20,922 nt of DNA from JBEATZ01 sp041178545 (GTDB lineage: Bacteria; Planctomycetota; UBA1135; UBA2386). Positions 7,174 to 14,438 of the stretch are shown here, one piece after another. The stretch is from assembly GCA_041178545.1 (NCBI GenBank), contig JBEGVB010000113.1:1-20922 (forward strand), in the 5' to 3' direction. Positions within the stretch are counted from its first letter, which is position 1, and every line of letters begins with the position of its first letter. The notes beneath the pieces were generated by a model that worked only from the letters and a program-made list of their open reading frames with translations, made no database searches and was not told the origin of the DNA. Made by a program: the position numbers and the translations under genes.

Positions 7174-9798
7174 ATGGCATCCGAAGCGATCCTCTCGCGG
7201 CTCCAGGCCGAGTTCGACAGCCCCCCCCAGACCCTCGCTGCAGCGGTTGCGCTGCTGGAAGAGGGCGCACCACCGGCCTTCGTCGCGCGCCACCGGCGCT
7301 GGGCGACCGGCAACATGCACGAGGACCGGCTGCACGCGCTCGCGGACCGCCTGCACTTCCTCACCGAGCTCGAGGCCCGCAAGCAGGCGATCGCCCAGCA
7401 GGCGCAGGAACGCGGCAAGTTGACCGAGGACCTGCAGCGCGTGCTGGAGAACAGCCAGGACCAGGACCTCATCGACGACCTCTACCAGGCGATGCGCCCA
7501 CGCCGGCGCACCCCCGCGGTGCAGATGGAGGAGAAGGGCCTCAGCCCACTCGCGCTCGCAGTGCAGCACCGCCAGCTCGGCGAGGTGAGCCTGCAGGACG
7601 CGGCCAAGGAGTACGTCTCCGAGGCCAACGGCCTGCCCACCGTCGAGTCCGTGCTCGAGGGCGTGGCCCTGATCCTCAGCGAGCAGATGAGCTCGTGTGC
7701 CAGGACGCGCGCTCGGCTGCGCGAGGAGCTGGCTCGCGGTGTCCTGCGCGCGACCGCGGTCAACCCCGGCCAGGGCGGCAACCAGAAGTACCAGGAGTTC
7801 TTCGACTTTGCCGAGCCCGTGAACCGCATCGGCGCCAACCGCATGCTGGCGATCCGTCGCGCCGAGCGCGAGGGCATCCTGAAGGTCCAGCTGACGCTGC
7901 CCGAGAACCGGCACCGCGAGATCCTGCGGGAGCTGCACGGCAACGGGCTCGAGGCGGGCAGCGCACTCTCGGACTTCATGGACGTGGTGTTCGACCACGC
8001 GTGGGGCCAGGTGCTTCAGGAAGCCTGCTCGCGCGACGTGCGACGTCGCATGAAGGAGCGCGCCGACCGCGAGGCCGTGCGCACGTTCGCACGCAACCTC
8101 CGCTCGCAGCTGCTTGCGCCACCCCTGGGCGCCAAGAAGGTGCTGGCGGTCCGCAGCTCCAGCCGGACGATCTGGGCTGCCCTGCTGGGGGAGGACGGCT
8201 CGGTCGCGCAGCACCGCACGATGACCGTCAACGACGACAACGAGCGCAAGGCAATGCTCGACTGGTTCTGTGAGCTGGTCCGCACCGAGCAGCCTGCCGC
8301 TGTCGCCGTGCCCCACGGCCGCAGGCAGGCCGGCGCCGAGAAGCTCGTGGCCGAGTTGCGCGCAGCCCTCGGCGAGACCCCGATGCCGATGGTGATCCCG
8401 GTGGACGAGGCCGCGTCGGCCATCTTCGCCACCTCCACCCCCGGCCGGAAGGCGATCCCGGGGGTCGAAGTGGGCGTGCGCACGGCCATCAGCCTCGGAC
8501 GCCGGCTGCAGGACCCGCTGCGCGAACTGGTGCAGATGGACTTCCGCACGCTGGGCCTCGGCCAGTCGCTGGACGACGTGCACCAAGGCATGTTGCGGCG
8601 CGAGCTGGGCGCCGTGGTCGGTTCCTGTGTCGCGATGGTGGGCACCGACCTGAACACGTCGGGCGAGGCCGCACTGGCCCAGGTGCCAGGCGTGAGCGAG
8701 GAACTGGCGGCAAAGATCGTCGAACAGCGCCGCAAGCAAGGCGGGTTCCGCAGCCGGGCCGAGCTGGCGAACGTGCCGGGCCTCGACGAGAAGATGCTGC
8801 GCAACATCGCCGGATGCCTCGTGCTCGAGGGTGGCAGCGAGCCCCTCGACCGGACCATGCTGCACCCCGAGGACTACCCGGTCGCACGTGCGATCGCGGA
8901 GGCCAGGGGCTGCCCGGTCGACCAGCTCTTCGGCCAGGAACTGCGCGACGTGGACCTCGACCGGTTCACCGGGGAGAACGTCGACCGCATGCACGTCCTC
9001 AACGTCGTGCAGGCGCTGCGCAACGTGGGCAAGGACCCGCGCGGAACGCTCACGGCGACCGCCAACGTGGGCGTGGGCCGCATCGAGGACCTCAAGGCCG
9101 ACCAGGAGTTGCAGGGACGCGTCGCGAACCTCACCGAGTTCGGCGCGTTCGTCGACCTCGGCATCGGCCACGACGGACTCGTGCACATCTCCCAGATCCC
9201 CGGCCACCGCATGCGCAACCCGGATGCGATGCTCCGCGTGGGCGAGGTGGTGACCGTCTGGGTGCTGGCCGTCGACCAGGACACCAAGAAGATCAGCCTC
9301 ACCATGCACCAGCCGAGGCACCTCGCGGAGGGACGCCAGCCCACGATCGGCGAGCGCCTCGAGCAGGGCCAGCGCCGTGGCGGGCCCCGCCGCGAGCGCA
9401 GGCGACGCGAGGAGGAACAGCCCCAGCAGGCGGCATTCTCCCGTGCCGCGCGCACCCCGGAGAGCCGCAAGGGCCGCATGCGCAGCTCGCCGCTCACCCC
9501 CGAGGGCAAGCCGGTGAACGCCAAGCCCGCGGAGGGCGAGGGCGAGGAACTGCCGGTGCAGGACCGTGGCCCGAGGGGCGACTCCCGCGGCGGTCCGCGC
9601 CACGGTGGCCGCGGCCGGCCCGACGGGCGTGGCCCGCGCAGCGACTCCCGCGGCGGTCCGCGCGACCCGCGCGTGTTCACCATCGAGTCGGAGCGCGAGG
9701 TCCAGGAGACCAAGGGCCACAAGGGCGAGATCACCTCGCTGGGCGGCCTGCGCGCACTGCTGCAGAAGAACCAGCCCAAGGACGACGCGCAGGGCTGA
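7174..9798 (+). CDS. tex: Tex family RNA-binding transcription accessory protein
   Basis: Tex-type proteins are cytoplasmic nucleic-acid-binding factors that affect transcription and translation and are often essential or stress-related. The 874-aa product keeps the whole architecture: N-terminal helical region (FVARHRRWATGNMHEDRL, about 36-53), helical core, YqgF/RNase H-like domain (about 320-420), the signature RRLQDPLRELVQMDFRTLG (443-461) with TDLNTSGEAAL, helix-hairpin-helix pair (about 500-550), and S1 domain (about 643-712, LQGRVANLTEFGAFVDLG). A 160-residue low-complexity tail rich in Arg, Gly and Pro follows. Two oddities: the usual Asp in the first YqgF strand is absent (VLAVRSSSRT), and the tail holds an internal duplication. 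ATG at 7174 is chosen because the protein then aligns with the family start. An upstream extension to 6919 would overlap the divergent gene and encode Pro/Arg-rich filler. Confidence 0.95.
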   Translation: MASEAILSRLQAEFDSPPQTLAAAVALLEEGAPPAFVARHRRWATGNMHEDRLHALADRLHFLTELEARKQAIAQQAQERGKLTEDLQRVLENSQDQDLIDDLYQAMRPRRRTPAVQMEEKGLSPLALAVQHRQLGEVSLQDAAKEYVSEANGLPTVESVLEGVALILSEQMSSCARTRARLREELARGVLRATAVNPGQGGNQKYQEFFDFAEPVNRIGANRMLAIRRAEREGILKVQLTLPENRHREILRELHGNGLEAGSALSDFMDVVFDHAWGQVLQEACSRDVRRRMKERADREAVRTFARNLRSQLLAPPLGAKKVLAVRSSSRTIWAALLGEDGSVAQHRTMTVNDDNERKAMLDWFCELVRTEQPAAVAVPHGRRQAGAEKLVAELRAALGETPMPMVIPVDEAASAIFATSTPGRKAIPGVEVGVRTAISLGRRLQDPLRELVQMDFRTLGLGQSLDDVHQGMLRRELGAVVGSCVAMVGTDLNTSGEAALAQVPGVSEELAAKIVEQRRKQGGFRSRAELANVPGLDEKMLRNIAGCLVLEGGSEPLDRTMLHPEDYPVARAIAEARGCPVDQLFGQELRDVDLDRFTGENVDRMHVLNVVQALRNVGKDPRGTLTATANVGVGRIEDLKADQELQGRVANLTEFGAFVDLGIGHDGLVHISQIPGHRMRNPDAMLRVGEVVTVWVLAVDQDTKKISLTMHQPRHLAEGRQPTIGERLEQGQRRGGPRRERRRREEEQPQQAAFSRAARTPESRKGRMRSSPLTPEGKPVNAKPAEGEGEELPVQDRGPRGDSRGGPRHGGRGRPDGRGPRSDSRGGPRDPRVFTIESEREVQETKGHKGEITSLGGLRALLQKNQPKDDAQG
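9565..9663 (+). repeat. intragenic direct repeat in the Arg/Gly tail of tex
   Basis: Two 36-nt units (9565-9600 and 9628-9663) lie 63 nt apart, exactly 21 codons, and differ at three positions clustered in the middle. The last 23 nt are identical. They encode near-identical RGPR-x-DSRGGPR units, consistent with an in-frame duplication extending the disordered tail. Confidence 0.85.
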
Positions 9799-9815
9799 TG
9801 CCCACCGCGCACCTT

Positions 9816-9842
9816 CCGGTGCCGCGCCACGCGCGGCACCGG
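9816..9842 (+). terminator. strong 12-bp hairpin after tex
   Basis: The arms CCGGTGCCGCGC (9816-9827) and GCGCGGCACCGG (9831-9842) are perfectly complementary around a CAC loop, starting 17 nt after the tex stop. No U-tract follows, so this may be a terminator of the type found in G+C-rich genomes, an mRNA 3'-end stabiliser, or an attenuator. Its position supports starting the next gene at 9870 and not inside it. Confidence 0.6.
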
Positions 9843-9858
9843 GAGCAGGGCGCAGACG

Positions 9859-9864
9859 AGGAGG
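9859..9864 (+). promoter_or_regulatory. Shine-Dalgarno AGGAGG deciding the NUDIX start
   Basis: A consensus AGGAGG lies 5 nt before the ATG at 9870. The alternative ATG at 9798, overlapping the tex stop, has no such site and would translate through the hairpin. Confidence 0.8.
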
Positions 9865-9869
9865 TGCGG

Positions 9870-10568
9870 ATGGATCCCGTGGAACGCGTCTTGGTGGTGC
9901 GCCGGGCGGACTTCTTCGGCGGGGAGTGGCCGCAAGGCTTCCTGCCGGTCCCCCGTGCCGAAGGGCAGGACCTGCTGGACCGGTTCTGGCGGCAGGGGTT
10001 CTTCGTCGACCGGCCCCAGGCCGAGGCGAACCCGGAATGGAAGCAACCCATTCCCTACTGCGCGGTGGTGCGCGGGGACGAGGTGTTCTGCGTCGAGCGG
10101 ACCAGCAAGCAGTCGGAGCAACGGCTCCACGGCCTGCTCTCCATCGGGCTCGGCGGCCACGTGAATCCGGACGACGAGACCTCCTCCGGCAGCCGCGAGC
10201 CCACCGGGGGCCACCGCTTCGGGCCGGCCTTGCACCGCGAGCTCGACGAGGAACTGGTCATGCCCTGGCCCCACTGCCAGCCACCGCGGTTCCTCGGCCT
10301 GCTGAACGACGACTCCAATGCGGTCGGGCAGGTCCACATCGGATTGGTGTTCGCCGTGGACGTGGCCCCCACCTGTGGGGATTTGCAGGGGGGAGTCCCA
10401 GAGGTGGCAGTGCGTGAAACCCGGAAGATGCGAGGCGGTTTCGCCCGGCTTGCCGCACTCGAATCCCTGTGGCAAGATCCCACCCGATTCGAATCCTGGT
10501 CGAGGCTGATACTGGCGGCCGGAATCCTGCTGCGTGGAGACCGTTCTTCCACGTTCCACTGCCAGTGA
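9870..10568 (+). CDS. NUDIX hydrolase, predicted MutT-type phosphoesterase (COG4112-like)
   Basis: The 232-aa protein resembles the predicted phosphoesterase branch of the NUDIX superfamily, which hydrolyses nucleoside diphosphates linked to other groups; the substrate of this branch is unknown to me. Visible landmarks are an N-terminal VERVLVVRRADFFG strand, QPIPYCAVVRGDEVFCVERT (about 64-83), GLLSIGLGGHVNPDD (about 92-106), the catalytic helix RELDEEL, then LGLLNDDSNAVGQVHIGLVF and a C-terminal ESWSRLIL segment. The NUDIX box is stretched: 27 residues run from the Gly of GHV up to the Arg of REL, against about 14 in the canonical GX5EX7REUXEEXGU, and its final Gly is Val. The metal-binding RExxEE core is intact. 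It is followed 35 nt later by a small-protein gene. Confidence 0.83.
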   Translation: MDPVERVLVVRRADFFGGEWPQGFLPVPRAEGQDLLDRFWRQGFFVDRPQAEANPEWKQPIPYCAVVRGDEVFCVERTSKQSEQRLHGLLSIGLGGHVNPDDETSSGSREPTGGHRFGPALHRELDEELVMPWPHCQPPRFLGLLNDDSNAVGQVHIGLVFAVDVAPTCGDLQGGVPEVAVRETRKMRGGFARLAALESLWQDPTRFESWSRLILAAGILLRGDRSSTFHCQ

Positions 10569-10603
10569 CACCCAGCACGACCGGAACCTGAGGACCCCAA
10601 ACC

Positions 10604-10825
10604 ATGGCTGAACGCCCCGCACTCCGCCCGACTCGTGAAGACGTGTACGACCTCCTGATGAATGCTCGCCAGGCCGACTGGGTCGAGCTGTGCCTCGAGG
10701 ATGGCCGCTCGCTGAGTGGCGCCATCATCTTCAACGAGTTCAAGGGCACGGGCCGCCTGATCAACGTCGAGCAGGAGATCAGCTACGACTTCAACGTCGA
10801 CCAGGTGATTGACGTCAAGATGTGA
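10604..10825 (+). CDS. 73-aa small protein of unknown function, possible small beta-barrel
   Basis: I do not recognise a named family. The product begins with a helix-like segment (TREDVYDLLMNARQADW) followed by four or five short predicted strands: VELCLEDGRSLSG, AIIFNEF, GTGRLINVEQ, ISYDFNVDQVIDVKM. This strand-turn pattern recalls small Sm-like or YolD-like barrels, but similarity is only in pattern. Coding status is supported by TGAGGA (10589-10594) 9 nt before ATG, by a balanced non-Arg/Ala composition unlike the shadow frames of this G+C-rich DNA, by tight spacing after the NUDIX gene, and by a strong hairpin 56 nt after the stop. It has no signal peptide or membrane segment, so it is probably cytoplasmic. 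An RNA- or protein-binding role would be a guess. Confidence 0.75.
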   Translation: MAERPALRPTREDVYDLLMNARQADWVELCLEDGRSLSGAIIFNEFKGTGRLINVEQEISYDFNVDQVIDVKM

Positions 10826-10881
10826 GCCCGCGGCGTAGGCCGCTCGGACAGCCCGCTCGGAAGGGGACTGGTCCCTAAACC

Positions 10882-10913
10882 CCAGAAGCCCAGCAGTCCT
10901 GCTGGGCTTCTGG
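10882..10913 (+). terminator. 14-bp hairpin ending the NUDIX/small-protein transcript
   Basis: The arms CCAGAAGCCCAGCA (10882-10895) and TGCTGGGCTTCTGG (10900-10913) pair perfectly around a GTCC loop. CGTTTCA follows, a poor T-tract but adequate in such DNA. It lies 56 nt after the small-protein stop. Confidence 0.8.
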
Positions 10914-10990
10914 CGTTTCAGGGCAAGCCACCGGGACGGCCAGAGCCACCAGCCTGGGACGGGAGGCGATCCGCGCAGGACCGCCGGGGC

Positions 10991-11027
10991 AAAAAAACAC
11001 CGCCGAGGCCTTTCGACCCCGGCGGTG
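10991..11027 (-). terminator. rho-independent terminator for the ABC/histidine kinase operon
   Basis: On the minus strand the arms CACCGCCG and CGGCGGTG (10998-11005 and 11020-11027, with two more G-C pairs inside after an A/C mismatch) are followed at once by seven T residues (A7 at 10991-10997 on the plus strand). This is the clearest intrinsic terminator in the window. It lies about 270 nt beyond the histidine kinase stop. Confidence 0.88.
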
Positions 11028-11297
11028 CAGAACTCCTGGAGCTGACCTTCCAGCGGTTGCGAGGGGTCGTCGGCCGAGGCCTGGACCCGCAGCGCGTGCG
11101 GGGATGACCAGCGTGGAGGCGAGGCGCCCAGATGCCTGGTCCGAGCGCCTCGTGTAGTTCGGTCCCTCCCAAAGCGACCGCCCAACACAGCTGCTTGGTA
11201 TACGCACTTGCGTGGATGCGGCAACGGTTTTTTGACGCACTTCCCCACCGGTGGGAGCGGCCCCGGTACCACGCCACAAGCCTTGGTGCCCGTGCGG

Positions 11298-12635
11298 TCA
11301 GCCGATCGGGAGCACCACTTCGAACGTGGAGCCGGCCCCCGGGGCGGACTGCACGTCGATGCGCCCGCCGTGCCGCTCGACGATGCCGTGGCTGATGGCA
11401 AGACCGAGGCCGGTGCCCTTGTCGACGTCCTTGGTGGTGAAGAACGGGTCGAAGATCTTGGCCTGCACCCCGGGCGGCATGCCGGTGCCCTGGTCCACCA
11501 CCGCGAGGACGGCCTCGCCCCCGCGCACCAAGGTCCGCAGGACCACGCGCGCACCCTGCGGCGATGCATCGCGCGCGTTGACCAGGATGTTGATCAGCAC
11601 CTGGAGCAGGTGGTTTGCGGAGCCCTGGACCCGCAGGGGCACCGGCGCCAGTTCGAGGTCTAGCGACACGCCTGCCGCGGCGAACGGCACCCGGACGAGT
11701 TCCGCGGCCTCGCGTGCCAGTGCATTGGCATCCACCGGCTGGAGCTGGAACGGCGTCTCGCGAGAGAAGGCGAGCAGGCCTGCGGTGACCTGTGCGATGC
11801 GCTGCACGTGCCGCTCGACCACGCCGAGTTCCCCCAGCAGGAGATCCGGCGCGTCCCCGTCCTGGATGCGGTAGCGCAGGATCTCCACCTTGCTCCGGAT
11901 CACGCCCACGGGGTTGTTGATCTCGTGGCTCACGCCAGCCGCAAGCGTGCCGATGGAAGCAAGCTTCTCGCTGTGCGCGAGTTGACGGCTCATGCGCACC
12001 AGCTGGGCCTCGTTGCGACGCAACCTGCCGAGCACGGTGGCCACGAAGTAGATCGAGAAGGCGAGCGTCATCGAGTACGCGAGCAGCAGCAGCCAGAAGC
12101 CGAGCGGGCGTACACGGGCGAGGTCGACGAGGCCGAGGGGCAGGGCGTGGTGCGGGATCCAACCGAGCCGCTCCGCCATGCCGAGGAGCACCACGAGTGC
12201 CAGCGATGCGAACCCCACCACGACGGCAGCGCGCACCGACAGCACGAGCGCAGCGATGAAGGCGTGGAACAGGTAGAACAGCGCAACCGGGTTGGTGATG
12301 CCTCCCGTGAAGTGCAGGATGGCAGTGAGGATCGCGAGGTCGACGGCGATCTGCAGGTAGACGTGGCGGCGGACGCTTGCCTGCGGCAGCCTCGTGAGGC
12401 GCGGGAAGTACAGGATGTACGCGCCGTCGACGGCAGCAATCAGGCACGCGAGGACATAGAGCGGCACCGGGTCCGCAAGGACGTCGAGGGCATGCGCGGC
12501 GAGGGCCGTGAGCCAGACGACGGTGACCGCAGCCAGCAGGCGCAGCCGGTTGAACCAGGCGACCTGGGGCAGCAGGTCGAGGCCGGCAGACTCGCCGTCG
12601 GGCAACAGCAGCGAGCCTGGGAACGATGGTTTCAT
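11298..12635 (-). CDS. six-TM sensor histidine kinase, RegB/PrrB-like membrane domain
   Basis: The 445-aa inner-membrane kinase has about six N-terminal transmembrane helices (roughly 31-50, 57-77, 92-109, 117-134, 136-155, 178-203). A GGITNPV loop at 111-117 matches the GGxxNP core of the quinone-binding loop of RegB/PrrB sensors. The cytoplasmic part has HisKA with His237 in AAGVSHEINNP, N box INILVNARDA (348-357), G1 DQGTGMP (381-387), F box FDPFFTTKD and G2 KGTGLGL (406-412). The only Cys is in TM2, so RegB's redox cysteine near the H box is absent. ATG at 12635 gives a normal N-terminus, 25 nt after the upstream permease gene. It is the last gene of the exporter operon. No response regulator is adjacent on this strand. 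Function as a redox or membrane-state sensor is inference. Confidence 0.93.
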   Translation of the reverse strand: MKPSFPGSLLLPDGESAGLDLLPQVAWFNRLRLLAAVTVVWLTALAAHALDVLADPVPLYVLACLIAAVDGAYILYFPRLTRLPQASVRRHVYLQIAVDLAILTAILHFTGGITNPVALFYLFHAFIAALVLSVRAAVVVGFASLALVVLLGMAERLGWIPHHALPLGLVDLARVRPLGFWLLLLAYSMTLAFSIYFVATVLGRLRRNEAQLVRMSRQLAHSEKLASIGTLAAGVSHEINNPVGVIRSKVEILRYRIQDGDAPDLLLGELGVVERHVQRIAQVTAGLLAFSRETPFQLQPVDANALAREAAELVRVPFAAAGVSLDLELAPVPLRVQGSANHLLQVLINILVNARDASPQGARVVLRTLVRGGEAVLAVVDQGTGMPPGVQAKIFDPFFTTKDVDKGTGLGLAISHGIVERHGGRIDVQSAPGAGSTFEVVLPIG

Positions 12636-12660
12636 CGCGGGTCCGTCGCGACCCGGGTCC

Positions 12661-13470
12661 TCAGTCGCGTGCCCGCGAATCGTATTCGGTGCGGCTGTAG
12701 ATCCAAACGGCCAGCAGCAGGTTGAACAGCACGATCTGCGCCAGGTTGGCGAGCGGGGCGCCCAGCTGTTCGGGATCGAAGTTGCGCTGGCTCGGCCACA
12801 GCTGCCGTGCGAGCTTCTGGGTGGGCTCGAGCCAGTCGAGCAGGAAACGGCGGACCGGGTCGGCAACGGTGAAGGAACGGACGTTGGCCTTGGGCGGCAG
12901 GTTGCTGACGAAGAACTCGAAGCCGACGACGAAGAAGACCGCCCACACCATGGGCCTGCGGAACCAGACGCCGAACAGCACTGCCACCGAGGTGTAGGCA
13001 GCTGCAGCGAGGCCGGCACTGGCGAAGAACATCGGCAGCAACTCCGTCTCCGGGTAGCCGCTGGGCCAGTCCCACGCCATCAGGCTCATGCCTCCCATGA
13101 GGACTGCCATGCCGAACACGGCGAGGCACGCGGTCATGAGCGCGGCAGCGACCCACTTGCCGAGCAGGACGACCCAACGCGAGACCGGCCGCAGGAACAG
13201 GTACTGGAAGGACCGGTCCTCGATGTCCCCATGCACTGCCTGCACGCCGTAGAACATGCCGATCCAGGGCGTGAGCAGGAACAGGTGGAACCAGAACGCG
13301 GTGAGGCAGAAGGCCTCGCGCCCGCCCGGGGGCACGCGCGCGTTCTCCAGGATCAGCCAGGGAATGACCACTGCCACGACCTGCAGCGGGACCACCAGCC
13401 ACAACAGCCTGCTGCGCAGCATGGTGTGCAGCGACTGGCGGGCGACTTCGAGGACTGCGAGCAGTTGCAT
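12661..13470 (-). CDS. ABC-2 type transporter permease (second exporter)
   Basis: The 269-aa protein is a six-helix ABC-2 permease by pattern: an N-terminal amphipathic start (MQLLAVLEVARQSLHTMLRS), TM1 LLWLVVPLQVVAVVIPWLI, TM2 around FWFHLFLLTPWIGMFYG, the family's cytoplasmic DIEDRSFQYLFLRPVSRWVVLLGKW motif region that contacts the ATPase, two central helices, and a final helix LAQIVLFNLLLAVWIY. It should form the membrane half of an exporter with the ATPase immediately upstream. The substrate is unknown. ATG at 13470 is 2 nt after the ATPase stop. A GTG at 13476 overlapping that stop as GTGA would add two residues and is equally possible. Confidence 0.9.
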   Translation of the reverse strand: MQLLAVLEVARQSLHTMLRSRLLWLVVPLQVVAVVIPWLILENARVPPGGREAFCLTAFWFHLFLLTPWIGMFYGVQAVHGDIEDRSFQYLFLRPVSRWVVLLGKWVAAALMTACLAVFGMAVLMGGMSLMAWDWPSGYPETELLPMFFASAGLAAAAYTSVAVLFGVWFRRPMVWAVFFVVGFEFFVSNLPPKANVRSFTVADPVRRFLLDWLEPTQKLARQLWPSQRNFDPEQLGAPLANLAQIVLFNLLLAVWIYSRTEYDSRARD

Positions 13471-13472
13471 GG

Positions 13473-14438
13473 TCACCCCACCAGGTAGCCGAAGAGGGAC
13501 GCGAGCGAGTCGTCGACAGGAACCATCTCCTCGACGATCCCCTCCGCACGGGCGCCGATTCCCGTGAGCTCGCGGTAGAAGCCTGCCTGCCCGGCGATCG
13601 AGACCTCGACCGAGTCCTCGCGCACCTGCAGGCCGGCGACCTGCGGCAGGCCGGCGAGTTCGCGTGCCAGGACCCGGGGGTTCCGGCTGCGCACGAGCAT
13701 GCGGTGCGGCTTGCCCTCGAGTTGGTTGCGCAGCTCCTGCACCGCGCCCTCGGCGAGCAGGCGGCCTTGGTGCATGAGCAGCACGCGGTCGACCATCGCC
13801 TCCAGTTCGTGCAGCACGTGGCTGCTCACGACGACAGCAACTCCCGAACGGGCAAGCCGCTCGATCTGCTCGGTCAGCTCGTGGCGCGCAACCGGGTCGA
13901 GACCGTTCATCGGCTCGTCCAGCAGCACCACGCGGGGCGAATGGGCCAGGGCCTGGCCGAGACGGACGCGCTGGCGCATGCCCTTGCTGTAGGTGCCGAT
14001 GGCCCGCTCCATGTTGGCGCCGAGCCCGAGTTCGTCGAGGACCGCTCCTGCGCGGACGTGTGCGGCCCGTGCGCCGACCCCGTGCAGCCGCAGCATGGCT
14101 GCGACGAACTGCCTGCCGGTCAGGTGGGAGGGCAGTTGCTCGATGTCGGGGCAGAAGCCGAAGAGCCTGCGTGCGGACGGGCGCGTGGCCTGCTCGCCAC
14201 AGACGGTGACGAGCCCCTGGCTCGGGGAGAGCAGGCCGCACGCGAGCTTCATGAGGGTGGACTTGCCTGCGCCGTTGCGGCCCACGAGCCCAACCACCTC
14301 GGGCCGCACCGCGAAGGTCACGTCCATCAGGGCGCTGACCTGGCCGTAGGTCTTGCTCACTGCGTCGAAGCGGAGGACGCCGTCGCCGGTGCCTGGGGAG
14401 GCCAACTGGGTCGCGACTGCCACGGGGTCGGCACTCAT
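13473..14438 (-). CDS. ABC transporter ATP-binding protein (second exporter)
   Basis: The 321-aa ATPase has Walker A GRNGAGKS (53-60), the signature motif as YSKGM (150-154), Walker B VVLLDEP (170-176), D-loop NGLDP and switch His207 in SSHVLHE. After the nucleotide-binding domain is a C-terminal extension (about 225-321) with ACT-like alternation of strands and helices, usual in CcmA/NatA-type drug or lipid exporters. It should energise the adjacent permease at 12661-13470. The start ATG overlaps the stop of the upstream permease as ATGA, and GGGAGG lies 7 nt before it, so initiation looks both coupled and directly supported. Confidence 0.95.
   Translation of the reverse strand: MSADPVAVATQLASPGTGDGVLRFDAVSKTYGQVSALMDVTFAVRPEVVGLVGRNGAGKSTLMKLACGLLSPSQGLVTVCGEQATRPSARRLFGFCPDIEQLPSHLTGRQFVAAMLRLHGVGARAAHVRAGAVLDELGLGANMERAIGTYSKGMRQRVRLGQALAHSPRVVLLDEPMNGLDPVARHELTEQIERLARSGVAVVVSSHVLHELEAMVDRVLLMHQGRLLAEGAVQELRNQLEGKPHRMLVRSRNPRVLARELAGLPQVAGLQVREDSVEVSIAGQAGFYRELTGIGARAEGIVEEMVPVDDSLASLFGYLVG

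Larger units (their letters stand above)
10826..11297. other. 472-nt gene-free convergent intergenic region
   Basis: No credible ORF is seen on either strand. It holds the hairpin closing the plus-strand block (10882-10913), an intrinsic terminator for the minus strand (10991-11027), and about 270 nt between that terminator and the stop of the histidine kinase. That stretch includes the 12-nt palindrome CCCACCGGTGGG (11244-11255) and a T6 run at 11228-11233. No tRNA-like T-loop was found. Confidence 0.7.

Noticed and set aside
5142..9720. Very long ORFs of over 1000 codons at 5142-8273 (plus) and 5770-9720 (minus)
   Set aside because: They cross several real genes with clear motifs and encode low-complexity Arg/Ala/His-rich text without any domain.
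9798..9869. Earlier ATG for the NUDIX gene overlapping the tex stop (TGATG)
   Set aside because: It would place a 12-bp hairpin inside the coding start, and the ATG at 9870 has a consensus AGGAGG at 5 nt.
10875..11279. 134-codon minus-strand ORF in the gene-free gap
   Set aside because: It runs through the intrinsic terminator and the opposing hairpin, and its product has no recognisable pattern.
10826..11297. tRNA or other known structured RNA in the gap
   Set aside because: No T-loop, anticodon arm or CCA end was found on either strand; GGTCGAAAG at the terminator is only loop sequence.
12636..13019. Upstream extension of the six-TM histidine kinase frame
   Set aside because: It overlaps the permease gene and encodes Ser/Arg/Pro-rich shadow sequence; ATG at 12635 gives a normal kinase N-terminus.
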